In this document: piece after piece, positions 37,526 through 48,780 of the stretch
How the letters are laid out: each line of letters opens with the position of its first letter
Position numbering within the stretch: position 1 is the first letter of the stretch
Assembly (NCBI GenBank): GCA_037043455.1
Contig: JAWPHD010001143.1
Location: forward strand, 186,001 to 250,000
DNA length: 64,000 bases
Origin: Cyrtodaria siliqua
Taxonomy: Eukaryota > Mollusca > Bivalvia > Adapedonta > Hiatellidae
Direction of reading: 5' to 3'
The notes under the pieces: model-generated
Seen by the model: the letters and a program-made list of their open reading frames with translations, nothing else
What the model was told of the DNA's origin: nothing
Database searches by the model: none
Program-made: the position numbers and the translations under genes

Positions 37526-38231
37526 TTTTGGTTATAACTTGCTTTTTTTAACTTGCGCTCCACCCCCAATGTCAAATCCTTTATCCGCCCCGGAGGAGGG
37601 TGTATGCTCCCCAGATGTTTTCTAAAGTAAGAAGACTTTATTTTATGGATTTATTTAAACTGGATTCGCCCATGCCCCCACCCCACTGCCTAACTAACAA
37701 CCAAAGAACAATCAAAATACATACGTTTCAGATTTTAGGTAGGGGTGCTCCTAGTGTCCGCACTGGACCCGCTCCTAGACCCATCCCACTACCACCTGTA
37801 CACCCCAACCAACAAAAGCTTACTATATACATATAAATATTACTTTTCAGATTTTAGCCTGGTGCACCCATACCCCCGGATCCGCCCTTGCCCTCCCCGA
37901 CCCACAACCCACTTCTCACCCAATACATTTCTTTGTGTCATTTTATGTCTGGTTACGGCACTGTGCGTGCACGTTATGCATAGCATCATGACAGATGTAT
38001 ACTCCGCTTTTTGTGAATTAGAGAATGTGTGCTAGGAATAGAAGACATTCCATGCCGATATATTATATCCACCTTAGAACACGACATCCCAGACCATATC
38101 AGGACCCGATTTGCAATCAATTGTAACTAGAAGAACGGTATTGAAACAAAGGTTGAAGGAGGAACGCGTTTGGACCTAAAAAAAAATCTTTAAAAACAAA
38201 AGGATCTTAAAAAAATCAAAAATCTAATTGT

Positions 38232-38635
38232 TTGTTTTTGTCTAGACTTGTATACAAACATCAAAACATATCAAATAATTGCAAATCTGTACACCAATGT
38301 TCCTACCCCATGTAAGAGACCGTAGTAGACATGTATACAACAGCAGAGCACAACATCAGAGCATATCAAATAAATGAAAAACTGTACACCAGAAACAATC
38401 CTACCCCATGTAAGAGACCATAGTGAAAAACAATTCGACGCCGTGTAAGAGATCATAGTCAAAAACAAGCATACACCATGTAAGAGACCATAGTCAAAAG
38501 CAATCATACCCCATGTAAGAGACCACTATGGTCTCTTACATGGCAATGGGGTATGAATTTTGGGTAGGATTGTTTTTGGTGTACGATTTTTATTTTTTTT
38601 TAAATGTGTTTTGATGTTTGTATACATGTCTATAC
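38232..38635. repeat. Nested foldback element, right-arm copy
   Basis: Reverse-complement copy of 10,451-10,841, including the central palindrome (38,511-38,543), here perfectly paired around a 3-base loop. Confidence 0.75.
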
Positions 38636-38754
38636 AGAAATATAGTATAACAAAAAAAAGAAGTTTTTTCTGATTTGTTTTTCTTTTTCTTTTTTTCTTT
38701 TTTTATGTTTATTTCCTTCAACCTGTCTATTCAAAATAACAATTTCTTCCAGTC

Positions 38755-38835
38755 ATATTGTTGTGGTGGATGAGTGGTTAGCATACTTGGTCATACTTGC
38801 CTCTCGTCCCAGACGTCACAGTTCGATTTCCTTGG
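38755..38835 (+). repeat. tRNA-like sequence, right-arm copy
   Basis: GGATGAGTGGTTAGCATAC, then CACAGTTCGATTTCC; see 10,248-10,325. Confidence 0.45.
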
Positions 38836-39054
38836 GTAAGATAAGCCTACTATGAAAGTATGCCATCCTCCACAGGAGGTGTGTGTAAAGTCATAGGTCC
38901 GTGTGCGGGGAGAGCTATACACGTGGTAATCGGTTATTCGTCAACAGAATTGCACATAATAAATGAAATTGCGTGTAGATAGTGGCAAAATATAAGAAAC
39001 ATATACATCTAATCTATTTTATAACTATAACACAATAGCATGTGTTTTTTTTTT

Positions 39055-39380
39055 CAATATCGACGCAGTCGGTAGCGCGGCGGATTTGCAACCGGGGGCC
39101 CCGGGATCAATCCTCCGTGGTGCCACTGAGTTCCGTCGTTGTGTTCTTGGGCAAGACACTTTCCCTTAGGCCCATCCGTCGGATGGGGACGTAAACCGGG
39201 CGGTCCCGTGTATCGGTCTATCCTCCGAGCACGTTAAAAAACCATAGGAATCTATTCGATAATAAGAGTAGGGCACGGTTCCCGGATTCCTATGTATCCT
39301 TCCCCTCTCTCTGGGGCGGCTCTAAATAACCTATACTGTGTTGATGAGCCGTTAAACAACATTCAATTCAATTCAATTTA
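39055..39380 (+). mobile_element. tRNA-headed SINE in right arm
   Basis: Plus-strand head AGTCGGTAGCGCG, B-box-like GATCAATCC and an (ATTCA)n tail ending near 39,380. It is flanked by ATATCGACG on both sides, the reverse complement of the target duplication in the left arm. Confidence 0.8.
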
Positions 39381-39899
39381 ATATCGACGTGTGCTTCAAC
39401 TAACGATTACAATACAAAACTTCCTCCCCTTAATCTGTTATAAATGGCGTTTTCACAATAAAATCGCAGTATATATGTGTTGCGTCCCTTTTGTTGTGAA
39501 ACGCCATTTAGGGGCTCAGACAACAGCTGGAGCTTCGTCGGGACATAATTGACAGGAGGGGCTTCAACAACAGCGAATGATTTGAACCCCTCTCCTTTCT
39601 ACACACAATGTATATACCACCTTTATACATTTATGTAATACTAAACAATTGTCATTCAGCATAACCGTGTATATGTTTCATTAGTCGATAAAATAAACAT
39701 CATAGGATAACTGGAAGTACTGAAAGCAATATGATAGCAACTAGAGTCTCCGGTGAACACTTCTTAAACCGTTAAACTACTATACATGTACTTTCAAAAG
39801 TAAGTCAAGACAACTGCATATAATTTATGAAGCCCCTACGGTATCTACGAGAGTTTAATAGTATCTATTATATACTCCAGTATGCTGCACTCGCTAATT

Positions 39900-40015
39900 A
39901 TGATTATCGTAATACCTCTCATGAACAGACGCAATAAAGCCGAGTCCGCTCCTTTCTCTCTTGTTTGTGTTTGTTGCTTCCAAGGGATCCACATTTCAAT
40001 AGTATTGAATAAAAG
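39900..40015 (+). repeat. Dispersed AATAAA-hairpin repeat, copy 1
   Basis: CCTCTCATGAACAGACGC, then AATAAAGCCGAGTCCGCT, followed by a TTGTTTG-rich stretch and CAAGGGATCC. The same order recurs at 41,765-41,935 and twice, inverted, at 53,256-53,770. CAGACTC pairs with GAGTCTG around AATAAA in the better-preserved copies. The layout could be a long terminal repeat with a polyadenylation signal, but the ends are unclear. Confidence 0.5.
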
Positions 40016-40967
40016 GCTGTCCTGCTTTTTAATCTTTTTGTTAGGCAATTGGTTGATAGTTTAGGTTGGTCAGTCTAAGCGAAACGAATCACCTAACGCA
40101 TAGCAGACAACATTGTGTCAATGTTGCATCATTCAAATGTCTTCGCGATTTTCGTTTTAAATGATTGACTCGGACATGCGCCATGCATTCAGATGACCAC
40201 AACAACTATTCTAAAGAGATAGTACACGAATGCGATCGGAAAATGTCCGTTATAGGTTTTACTAAAGTAGTTATAAAAGTCGAACAGGAAATGTATCATT
40301 CAAGGATCATATTCAGCCAACAACAGCAATTACAAAGACGAATAGAACTTTTGTTCCACCAAATTATATGAACTTTGCTGGACTATAAAACAGATAAAAG
40401 GCAATTGTTTACCCCCACCCCAACCCCCTCACACAATACGCATTATTGTTGCAAAACGGTCGATTGAAAAGATCAGATTTTGGCACTTTTATTCGTAATG
40501 TTTTGAGTCATGAACTCTTTCATACAATCTTTATTGCACTTGTTAAAATGTTTATCAAACGACGTTATGACCCTATCATCTTAATGTTCAAAATGTCAGT
40601 TTAGCGTTAAATCCAATACTGTTTATAATGTTTGTTCTTGATCAAATATGCGATTGTATTTGTTAAAACTAGTCAAAATTACACTGCTGTGAGAGTCAAC
40701 GCGACCGTAACTAATGTAGTACGCGTTATATTGTGTATAAACTGTTTAGCAGACTATCGCAGCAGTCACGCTATAATACGTAGAAACACTTAACTGTTGA
40801 CATGCACCTGTTGTCCTTGGTCTTTCCATGAATCACTTTAGTCTTCCATGAATTGATCCGTTAGCAAGATAATAACGACTTAGCATGTTAATTTATGATG
40901 TGTTGTACCTTACGAAAACAAATATTGCGAGACATAACCCTTTTGTCGTCCTTCTGGTTAATGGAAA
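40016..40967. other. Non-coding stretch
   Basis: No gene recognised. An open frame of 68 codons at 40,165-40,371 lacks any family motif or obvious splice sites. Confidence 0.4.
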
Positions 40968-41233
40968 CTTTAAAGGGGTACATGACAATCTTGAAGTAGT
41001 TATCAAGCATTACAATTAGCCTCCAGAGTTATCAAGCCATATAATTTTGACGTTAAACCTGCTTGCATAGATTTAAAAAAAAAATTGATTTTTCAACTTT
41101 TCTTCGTTATTCTATCATAGGTTTGAATACATTATTGCAGAAATATAATCAACAGTTAGTAATATTAAAAAACAATTTGCTTTGTACGATTCTTATAATT
41201 AATATCAGTGATTAAACGTGTGTCCCTTTAAAG
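40968..41233. mobile_element. Possible MITE with CTTTAAAGGG ends
   Basis: CTTTAAAGGGG at 40,968 and CCCTTTAAAG ending at 41,233 form short inverted termini around about 266 bp of AT-rich DNA. The terminal repeats are only about 10 bp, so this is tentative. Confidence 0.4.
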
Positions 41234-41764
41234 ATGTAGAATTAAAAAAATGGATTACAAATGTTTGCGTCTATCAACGTATTATCCCACAAGGCGTCGA
41301 TTCCAGAGCAGGTGGGGTAGTTGGCGAGTGTTTAAAATCTGAAAAGTATACTACTGCTAAAACTACTACAACATTTTACTGTTGCTGATGCTGCTGTTGC
41401 TACTGCTTTTGTTGATGCTGATGCTACTGCAGAACCGTTTAATAATATTGATCTGCTGTCCTAGTTCAGATTTGTATTTGGAATGATTATTCTACTGCAG
41501 AAAACAAAATCAAAACAGTGTTCATACTGTTATTGATACTGGATTGAACCAATTTACATTGTTAGAAAGCTTTATACTTCAATAATAGAGTATTGATCCT
41601 AATACTGAATTTATTATAAATTCATACTTCCTTTAACATCTAAATTAAATAAACAATCTTCCATGATTACAAACTAAAACACTTGCACAATATCATTGGT
41701 GTAAAGCAGCGTGTAAAGTTATTTATATCTATCTTATATCAAATCAGTAGGGTTATCACCAAGC

Positions 41765-41935
41765 CCAATATGTGTGGCCTTAAAGTAGAATATCGCTTAA
41801 GACAGTGCTAGGAGGCATGAGAGGTGTTGCACTTTATACTACCTCTCATGAACAGACTCAATAAAACCGAGTCTGCTACTTTTATCTCTTGTTTGTTGCT
41901 TGCAAGGGATCCCCTTTTCAGTATTTATTAACCCA
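41765..41935 (+). repeat. Dispersed AATAAA-hairpin repeat, copy 2
   Basis: CCCAATATGTGTGGC, AATATCGCTTAAGAC, then the hairpin CAGACTCAATAAAACCGAG at 41,853, then TTGTTTGTTGCTTGCAAGG and CAGTATTTATTA. It is collinear with the reverse complement of 53,256-53,492. Confidence 0.6.
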
Positions 41936-42677
41936 AAGAACATTTACACAGAAATGTTTTAATTGATGTTGGCTTAGATTTAAGCTACTCTACACTATAT
42001 TATATGTCCTTCCTCATCCTCAACCTTATGTTAGTTATTGTTAGCACATTGCAAAATAACTCCCATCTAAATCATTAAATGTAGCAATATATTCTTAATT
42101 ATTGTGTAACTCAAGTATTATTTTCACAGAAATGTTTTATTTAATGTGTGGCTTAGATTACGCTACCTAGTTACCACTTTTAAATACGCGCTGACTTAAA
42201 ACCCATAGTATCATGTTATTGACATTTTGACGGACCAATCAGAGAACCAGGCGATTTAAGTACATTTGTCGTCTGTAAACTCCGCATCCAGTGAGAGTGT
42301 TTACATGTGCTATTTTTAGAGTCATTCACTGTAACTGACAGGCCTGCATAGCTGGTGTAATTGATAAGGCACACCTCCAATCTCTCCCTACCAGGGTAGG
42401 GAATGTTGCCCCTTAAATATCTAACGATACATGACACCATGTTTGAATGGTCGGTAGCTGTCACATGTACATTCTGTTACATTTTCCGACTCATTGAAAA
42501 CCAATGGCGTCAGACAGATCACGCAGTTATCGTTGGAATTTGTTAGCTAGTAAGTTTAAATATATTGAATGAAAACCATCTTAAAAAGCTATACTGTAAT
42601 CAATTGTTAAACAGGATATGAAAAATGAAGTCGCAAATCGAAAAACCTTGGACATTTATTAATACACATTTATCGGG

Positions 42678-42846
42678 ATGGATATTTCGGGATATGAATA
42701 CGTGTATTTGAGTCCACAGGCTGTTCAACGCATTTTGGAGAGATATGATGCAGAGCGTTTTCACCACAAGCGGAATGTTGTATGCATAGCCATTGATGAA
42801 GCGAGGGTGCCGAGCTACTTTGTTGATTTTAAGTCAATATATCTGA
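42678..42846 (+). CDS. Candidate first coding exon, unknown protein
   Basis: An open frame from ATG at 42,678 reads MDISGYEYVYLSPQAVQRIL, continues with FHHKRNVVCIAIDEARVPSYF, and meets a strong donor-like GTAAGTGTG at 42,847. The composition looks more protein-like than the surrounding AT-rich DNA, and 42,880-43,500 has no matching open frame. No family is recognised and no downstream exon was found. It may equally be a chance frame. Confidence 0.25.
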
Positions 42847-43514
42847 GTAAGTGTGTATTGAATTAACATTTCAAGCATCTAGAGCGAATATCAACATATT
42901 TAGTTACATATTTGAACCGAAATATTTGTTATAATAATATTATTAAAGTTGTAACGGTCAACCCCTTTTAGACGAAATTAACAAATATTAGATTTCCGAC
43001 ATCTGTTATTATTCATGTCAAGCAGTCATGTGATGGTGACCGGTGCGACGTTAATATTTCCCGCAAAATTCAGACAATTTCAAAATTGCGACAAACTTTT
43101 CCTTTTGGCACTCGCAATTCTCTGTACAACATCCACTTGGTTATCTTTAAATTTTAAGTCATAATTATGCTCCGACCAGAGTTCGTTCTTCTTCTAAAAC
43201 TTCCATGTTGTCAGTTGATAGTGGGGTTATTTGATGATGGGAATAGGAATGACTTCAGCGCGCGCGAGAATATCACGGGAATTTAATTAACGTGCAAAAT
43301 GACAATATGGCGGATATAGTAAACAAAAATGTACTTCAAAACATACATGGTTTTTTTTTATCACTACAATCGATAAAGGTGAATAGTCCATGGGCCAAGA
43401 GGTTGGCAATGTCTAACAACAATTTTTGAAATCATTGATGCCTAAATATATTACTTCAACGTGATAGCATTGCGTGCTGCACAGCTTATTTCATGTTGTT
43501 AGGCCAAATATGTC

Positions 43515-44110
43515 AAAATTAAGCAAAAAGTGCTGAAAACTGGAATATGTTTTTAAAAAATCAATGGATTCATTTCAATATTTAACTTTGATGAAAATGT
43601 TTGTAAAATACATATGTTTACGAAGTGATTCAATTTCGTAGTTAGATTTTGAATATTTTTTCAATATTTTGGGTAAACAAGCGTTAAAAACAGACAAAAA
43701 TCACTAAAAATGGGAATACATTTTTAAAAAATAATCTGATAAATGTTCAACTATTGTTTCATTTTTAAATTGCTAAATATGCTTTCTTTTACAAACTCAT
43801 TAAGTTTTATGTATAAACAACTATTACTATGCAACTCATCTTTGGGGTAAAAGAACACAAAATTGAAAACATTCTCTAAAAACTAGAATATTGTTTCTTA
43901 CAACGAATGGATTCATTTCAAAGTTTAATTTCATTTCAAACTCATATGAATGCTTCTGTTTACAACGTCTTTACATTTCCTAGTTATTATATTAGTTTTA
44001 TTATTTTACAATATATTGGGAGAAACAAGTTCAAAACCTAACAAGAATTGCTAAAAACTAGAATATTTGTCTAAAGAATAATGGGTGCATTTCAAAGTAT
44101 ACTTGCGTTT
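43515..44110 (+). repeat. Degenerate ~170-bp tandem repeat, four copies
   Basis: The block GCTAAAAACTAGAATATT and variants, followed by AATGGATTCATTTCAA, recurs near 43,530, 43,705, 43,874 and 44,047. Spacing is about 168-176 bp and the copies are strongly diverged. Confidence 0.6.
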
Positions 44111-44186
44111 GAAAAATTATGTTAAAAGCTTCTGTCTACATGTACCATGTCTTAACAATTTCCTTATTATAATTTTCTTATTTTAG

Positions 44187-44360
44187 GAAGAATTTGTTTG
44201 TTTGTTTGTTTGTTTGTTTGTTTGTATGGTGTTTAACGTCATTTTCAACACATGTAAGGTTATATATGACGGTCTTTGTTTTGTGGGGGAGGCAGACCAC
44301 CGACGTTTCCTGGGTAGAACCAGTACTGTACACCTCCCGCCATCCCTAAGCATCGTAGAA
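44187..44360 (-). mobile_element. SINE with (GTTT)n tail
   Basis: A GTTT run (44,187-44,225) is followed by GTTTAACGTCATTTTCAACAC and GGTTATATATGACGG, then CTTCCTGGGTAGAACCAGTA-like sequence at 44,308. The last motif recurs in the SINE at 61,157. The element abuts the putative exon at 44,374-44,546. Confidence 0.55.
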
Positions 44361-44373
44361 AGAATTTGTTTAC

Positions 44374-44546
44374 AAGTTCATGGGCAATTATATTAGCGGA
44401 TATATCGTCTTCGTTCTTGTAGCTGTCTTTATAGCATAATCTATTGTATGGTCTCCCCATGTCTCCTACACTAAGCTCATGCATTCCATCAATACTGTAT
44501 GCTGATTGAGCATATAGTTTCATCATCTTTGACATTTTTCTCCAGT
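44374..44546 (-). CDS. Possible metalloprotease (reprolysin/M12B-like) exon or exon relic
   Basis: The minus-strand frame includes VGDMGRPYNRLCYKDSYKN and ends in NIIAHEL, followed at once by a donor-like GTAAAC (44,373-44,368). An acceptor-like TTTTAG precedes ACTGG at 44,546. In M12B metalloproteases (ADAM and relatives) the zinc site is HExxHxxGxxHD, and an exon junction just after AHEL would leave GHxxG to the next exon. What is seen: HE, a preceding hydrophobic IIA, and a cysteine upstream. The next exon was not found in the minus direction, and a SINE lies inside the presumed intron. The family assignment is an inference from a short match. Confidence 0.3.
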
Positions 44547-44604
44547 CTAAAATGTGCAAGTTGCTTGTTTTTCTCAGGAATCCCTCTCCAATCACGAGAG
44601 ACCA

Positions 44605-44850
44605 AGGAATTTAGTTGTTTTAATGGCTTATCAACACATTTTATTTTATATCGAGCGGATTTAGAGACATAGTAATCTGGAACCATGCCATACTATATTT
44701 TGTGTAGATGTGTATGGTTCTTTAACGTACTCGGAGGACATACTCCGATACACGGAACCGCTCGGTTTACGTCCCCATCCTATGGATGATGCTAGAGCTG
44801 CCTCAGGACTCACCAAAGCAACCCAGTGGTGCCGAAAAACAGGTCAAAGT
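44605..44850 (-). mobile_element. Diverged SINE of the 9.7-kb family
   Basis: GGCTTATCAACACA, TTTAACGTACTCGGAGGA, CGATACACGGAACCGC and TTTACGTCCCCATCC occur in the same order as at 9,747-9,930. The tRNA-like head is truncated. Confidence 0.6.
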
Positions 44851-45200
44851 GTATGTTTTAGCTCATCTTTCATTTGTAGTCTACTTTATGCTATTATTAT
44901 CAGCTGTGCACATAGTTTATGATCAGCTTTCAGAACTATATATTTCCTGCTTTGTTTGAAGTTATAGTTTTGCTCAGTGGACTTAATATTTAAAATTAAG
45001 CTTACTTATTGTGTCACGAATCTTTGCTTGTGATACTATAGGGTTGTTCCAAGTCACTTTTCACTTTTCTAACCTTTCAATGGCTATCTTGTCCAGTTTT
45101 GTGTGATTCTAGAAAATTATTTTTCTATATCAGACTGTCATCTTCCCCGTTTGCTAACTACTCGTATAGTAACTTGATCCCCTTTGAATAAATTTATTAT
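44851..45200. other. Non-coding, no feature recognised
   Basis: AT-rich, no gene seen. Confidence 0.5.
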
Positions 45201-46931
45201 GCCCCCTACCCGAAGGGGGGGTGGGGGGGCATATGGCTTTGCACAGGCTGTCGGTCGGTCCATAATCTTCTTGTCTTTGCGAGAACTCAAAAACAGCTGG
45301 CACTACAAACTCGAAACTTGCCAGGAATGTTTGTGTCATGGTGTAGTTGTGCACCTCCCCTTTTGGGTAGATTCGCATAAGAAATATGGTTGCCAGGGTA
45401 ACAAAACATATTAAAAAAATGTCGGTCGGTCGGTCAGTCCACTTTGTCTTTGTGATAACTCAAGAACGGCTGGCACTACAAACTCGAAACTTGGCAGGAA
45501 TGTTTGTGTCATGGTGTAGCTGTGCACCTCCCCTTTTGGATAGATTCGCGTAAGAACTGTGGTTGGCATGGTAACAAAACATGTAAAAAAAACACTGAAA
45601 ATCGCCTGTCTTCGCGCAAACTCAAAAACAGCTTGAACTACAAACTCGAAACTTGCCAGGAATGTTTGTGTCATGGTGTAGTTGTGCACCTCCCCTTTTG
45701 GGTAGATTCGCATAAGAAATGTGGTTGCCAGGGTAAGAAAACATATTAAAAAAATGTCGGTCAGTCGGTCAGTCCACTTTGTCTTTGTGATAACTCAAGA
45801 ACGGCTGGCACTACAAACTCGAAACTTGGCAGGAATGTGTGTGTCATGGTGTAGCTGTGCACCTCCCCTTTTGGATAGATTTGCGTAAGAACTGTGGTTG
45901 GCATGGTAACAAAACATGTAAAAAAAACACTGAAAATCGCCTGTCTTCGCGCTAACTCAAAAACAGCTTGAACTACAAACTCGAAACTCGGCAGAAATGT
46001 TTGTGTCATGGTGTAGTTGTGCACCTCCCGTTTTGGGCAGATTCACATAAGAAATGCGGTTGGCATGGTAACAAAAATGTGTAAAAAATCACTAAAAATC
46101 GCTTGTCTTCGCGATAACTCGAGAACAGCTGGCACTACAAACCCAAAACTCGGCAGAAATGTTTGTGTCATGGTGTAGTTGGGCACCTCCCCTTTTGGGT
46201 AGATTCGCATAAGAAATGTGGTTGGCATGGTAACAAAACTTGTATAAAATCACTAAAAATCGCTTGTCTTCGTGATACTCAAGAACAGCTTGAACTACAA
46301 ACTCGAAACTCGGCAGAAATGTTTGTGTCATGGTGTAGTTGTGCACCTCCCGTTTTGGGTAGATTCACATAAGAAATGCGGTTGGCATGGTAACAAAAGT
46401 TGTAAAAAATCACTAAAAATCGCTTGTCTTCGCGATAACTCGAGAACAGCTGGCATTACAAACCCAAAACTTTTCAAGAATGTTTGTCTCATCGTGTAGT
46501 TATACATCTCCCCTTTTAGGTAGATTCGCATAAGAAATGTGGTTGCCATAGTAACAAAACTTGTAAAAAAAAACACTAAAAATTGTTTGTTATTTTTTAA
46601 AACTATTTTGGCTTATGGGTTCAATTTTTTTTAATCTTTTTTTTATTTTTTATTTTAATTTTTTTTATTTTAAATTTTTTTTTTTTTTTATTTCTTTTTT
46701 TTTCTATTTTTTTTTATTTAATTTTTTTTTTTTTTTTTTTTTAAATTTCAGTTTTACATAGAGTTATAGGGAAGAATTTCAAAACTACAAGAGATAAGGG
46801 TTTAATTTTATTTAATATCAGCTTTTGGATCCTCTACCAAGTTTGTTCAAATGGTGAATCTGGGGTCAAATTTGGACCCCGCCCCGGGTGTATCCAGTAG
46901 AACGATACAGGCCCTCTTGGGCCTATTGTTT
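45201..46931 (+). mobile_element. Element E2: hairpin-bounded element with eight ~162-bp units
   Basis: The 5' hairpin at 45,201-45,230 pairs GCCCCCTACCC with a G-rich strand across a GAA loop. GTCGGTCGGTC tracts follow (45,252; also 45,421 and 45,754). The core has the block GAATGTTTGTGTCATGGTGT near 45,329, 45,502, 45,664, 45,837, 45,999, 46,161, 46,321 and 46,482, with spacing mostly 160-173 bp. A T-rich low-complexity region follows (46,590-46,745). The 3' end has CCAGTAGAAC, then the hairpin AGGCCC-TCTT-GGGCCT (46,909-46,924) and ATTGTTT. The same plan and 3' hairpin as E1, but with unrelated repeat units. The reading frames inside are repeat translations. Confidence 0.8.
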
Positions 46932-47254
46932 TTAATATACAAGTATGTTGTGATGTTTCTATATTTAAACCTAAAGACCATATTAATTTAAAAGTATTTT
47001 TTTAAATTACCTCCCTTTATTGAATGAATATTAAGATTAACTTTGATTCTAATTAAAAAAAAATACATTTATGATTTATTTTCACTCTTTAAACTCCAAC
47101 TATTGAATAATTTTGACATATGGGATACATTATTTTGATGAAGAATATGCAAATTAAGCAACCCATGTGAAAGACCTACATATATAAAAGGATAACTGCA
47201 GATGATACACTATGATTGAGCTTGTTGGTGGAGGGACTATAAACATTAGAACTA

Positions 47255-47275
47255 CACACACACACACACACACTG
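47255..47275. repeat. (AC)n microsatellite
   Basis: A short ACACAC run. Confidence 0.9.
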
Positions 47276-47287
47276 ACACTATGTATA

Positions 47288-47395
47288 TGTGAAGAATCAC
47301 TAAAAATTGCTTGGCTTCCATAACTCAAAAACAGCTAGCACTCACAACTTGGCAGTAATGTTTCTGTCATGGTTGTTCAAGGGGGGCATATATGT
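47288..47395 (+). repeat. Isolated E2-type repeat unit
   Basis: AATCACTAAAAATTGCTTGG, AACTCAAAAACAGCTAGCAC and ATGTTTCTGTCATGG match the E2 unit. AGGGGGGCATAT at 47,381 recalls the E2 5' end. It lies about 360 bp beyond E2 and looks like a fragment of another copy. Confidence 0.6.
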
Positions 47396-47735
47396 TTTAC
47401 AAACATTTCTTGTTAAGCTGTTTTCAGTGAGGACTTTTTTATTTCCCTCTTGCCTTTTGTATTGTTTTATCGTTTGAAGGTATTTGTTCTGGACACCAGC
47501 ATTTCTAACATTCGAATAGGTGATTATGAACACACTCTGAGGTGAGATAATAACGGCAAACAGCCCCGGGTTTAAGACTGAATCCGTTTGTGCCTCCGGC
47601 AGTCTGGGTGTCTTTATATACAGTTTCCTCGACTACTTGGTCTACTGGTATACTTTCAATTTGATAGGAATGTTTGGTCCTGCTGGCAATGAACAACCAC
47701 CACTTTCCATGTAACTGAGAAAGTTGGTTCAGTAG
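47342..47735 (-). pseudogene. Protein-coding fragment of unidentified family
   Basis: The minus strand from about 47,735 reads LLNQLSQLHGKWWLFIASR, continues with VEETVYKDTQTAGGTNGFSL and RYYLTSE, and stops at 47,505. An acceptor-like TCTAG lies just upstream. A second frame overlapping at 47,533 continues with YSNVRNAGVQNKYLQTIKQY and ends near 47,342. The residue composition is coding-like in both stretches. The simplest reading is an exon (or two) with a frameshift or unrecognised splice between them. I cannot name the family with confidence. It may belong to an old transposon or to a decayed host gene. Confidence 0.4.
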
Positions 47736-48355
47736 CTAGACTGCCCATTTGAGATGGATAAGTATGTTAGTTTTGTAAATAACGCTGTAGCTAGTGTCAA
47801 TAGTGCATTATGTGCTATTAGTGTATTATTGTTTATTATATATGTACTTGTTTATTGTACTTTTTGCAAGGGAAGCATATATGATATAGACAGTTAGTGG
47901 TTCTTTAGAATCATGCCTGATCAATAGAGGTTTCAAACCAACCCTGACTACGTATTTACATAATACATAAGCTTCTTATATTCATTTCTCTGTCAAATGT
48001 GACAGTACGAGAGGTGTTCAACTTATAATTGAACACTTTTGTTTAAGATGGATTTTTTCAGTGGAAGTAATTATCATAAAAAATGCGTGATTTAATGATG
48101 TGAAACTGTCATTTAGAACGTATTTATTTAAAAATAATATCCAATTTCGCGCGGTTCTTTTTAAATTACATTTTGAATAAGGTGTACACTATTTTCTAAT
48201 TTTAAACCTATATGCTGCTGTTGCCGTGGAGTTTTACCTTAAACTAAATAATTGCACTAAATGCATATCATAATTGTTTAAACCTGTGTTTATAATTTAA
48301 ATATGATCGTATGTTTTATTTTAAGACAAACATATAGATGCCTAATTAAAAGCTT

Positions 48356-48536
48356 CGGGCACCGCCATCGCACCTTCGTGCATCGTCATTACATCTTCTG
48401 GCACCGCCATCACACATTCGCGCATCACTATTGCACCTTCGCGAATCGCCATTGAACATTCGCGCAACGCCATCGCACCTTCACGCATCGCCATTGCACC
48501 ATCACGCATCGTCATCGCAGCTTCCGCTTGGAGCAT
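48356..48536 (-). repeat. 21-bp minisatellite
   Basis: About eight copies of a 21-bp unit such as GCACCTTCACGCATCGCCATT. Because 21 is a multiple of 3, the minus strand reads a heptad repeat (MAMREGA-like) for about 60 codons, but without recognisable flanking protein sequence. Confidence 0.85.
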
Positions 48537-48780
48537 CGGCCTTTAGGCAATGCACGAAAATACGATGATGGAGCACGAAGACGCACTGGGTAAGCGCGAA
48601 GAAAACGATTCAAAATTTCAAAGTTATTTCGCGCTTCGCCGTCTCTTACTAATGGATCGTATGAGAGAAAACCAAAAACGTACACCGTGCAGCTGTACAC
48701 AAGCCAAATTAATACATTGTTTGTTGCCGTTAAAACTGCACACTATTAATGGGAATTCTATTATATTCTAGTATATTATG

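Larger units (their letters stand above)
32150..39610 (-). repeat. Right arm of the giant inverted repeat
   Basis: This is the reverse complement of about 9493-15,600. It carries the same sequence of landmarks in mirror order: SINE with the same target duplication, tRNA-like segment, foldback, microsatellite and zinc-finger relics. It lacks the DNA equivalent to 12,527-13,766; at 36,515-36,530 the flanks are joined directly within a T/A run. Confidence 0.9.

Noticed and set aside
9493..39610. Palindrome as a pure assembly artefact
   Set aside because: The arms differ by substitutions, microsatellite changes and kilobase indels with a microhomology junction, unlike a duplicated contig; long-read proof is still needed.
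40165..40371. 68-codon frame as a gene
   Set aside because: No family motif, no clear splice context, and ordinary length for AT-rich non-coding DNA.
45154..46576. Overlapping frames such as MCHGVVVHLPFWVDSHKK and their minus-strand partners
   Set aside because: They repeat with the 162-bp unit of E2 and are interrupted unit by unit.
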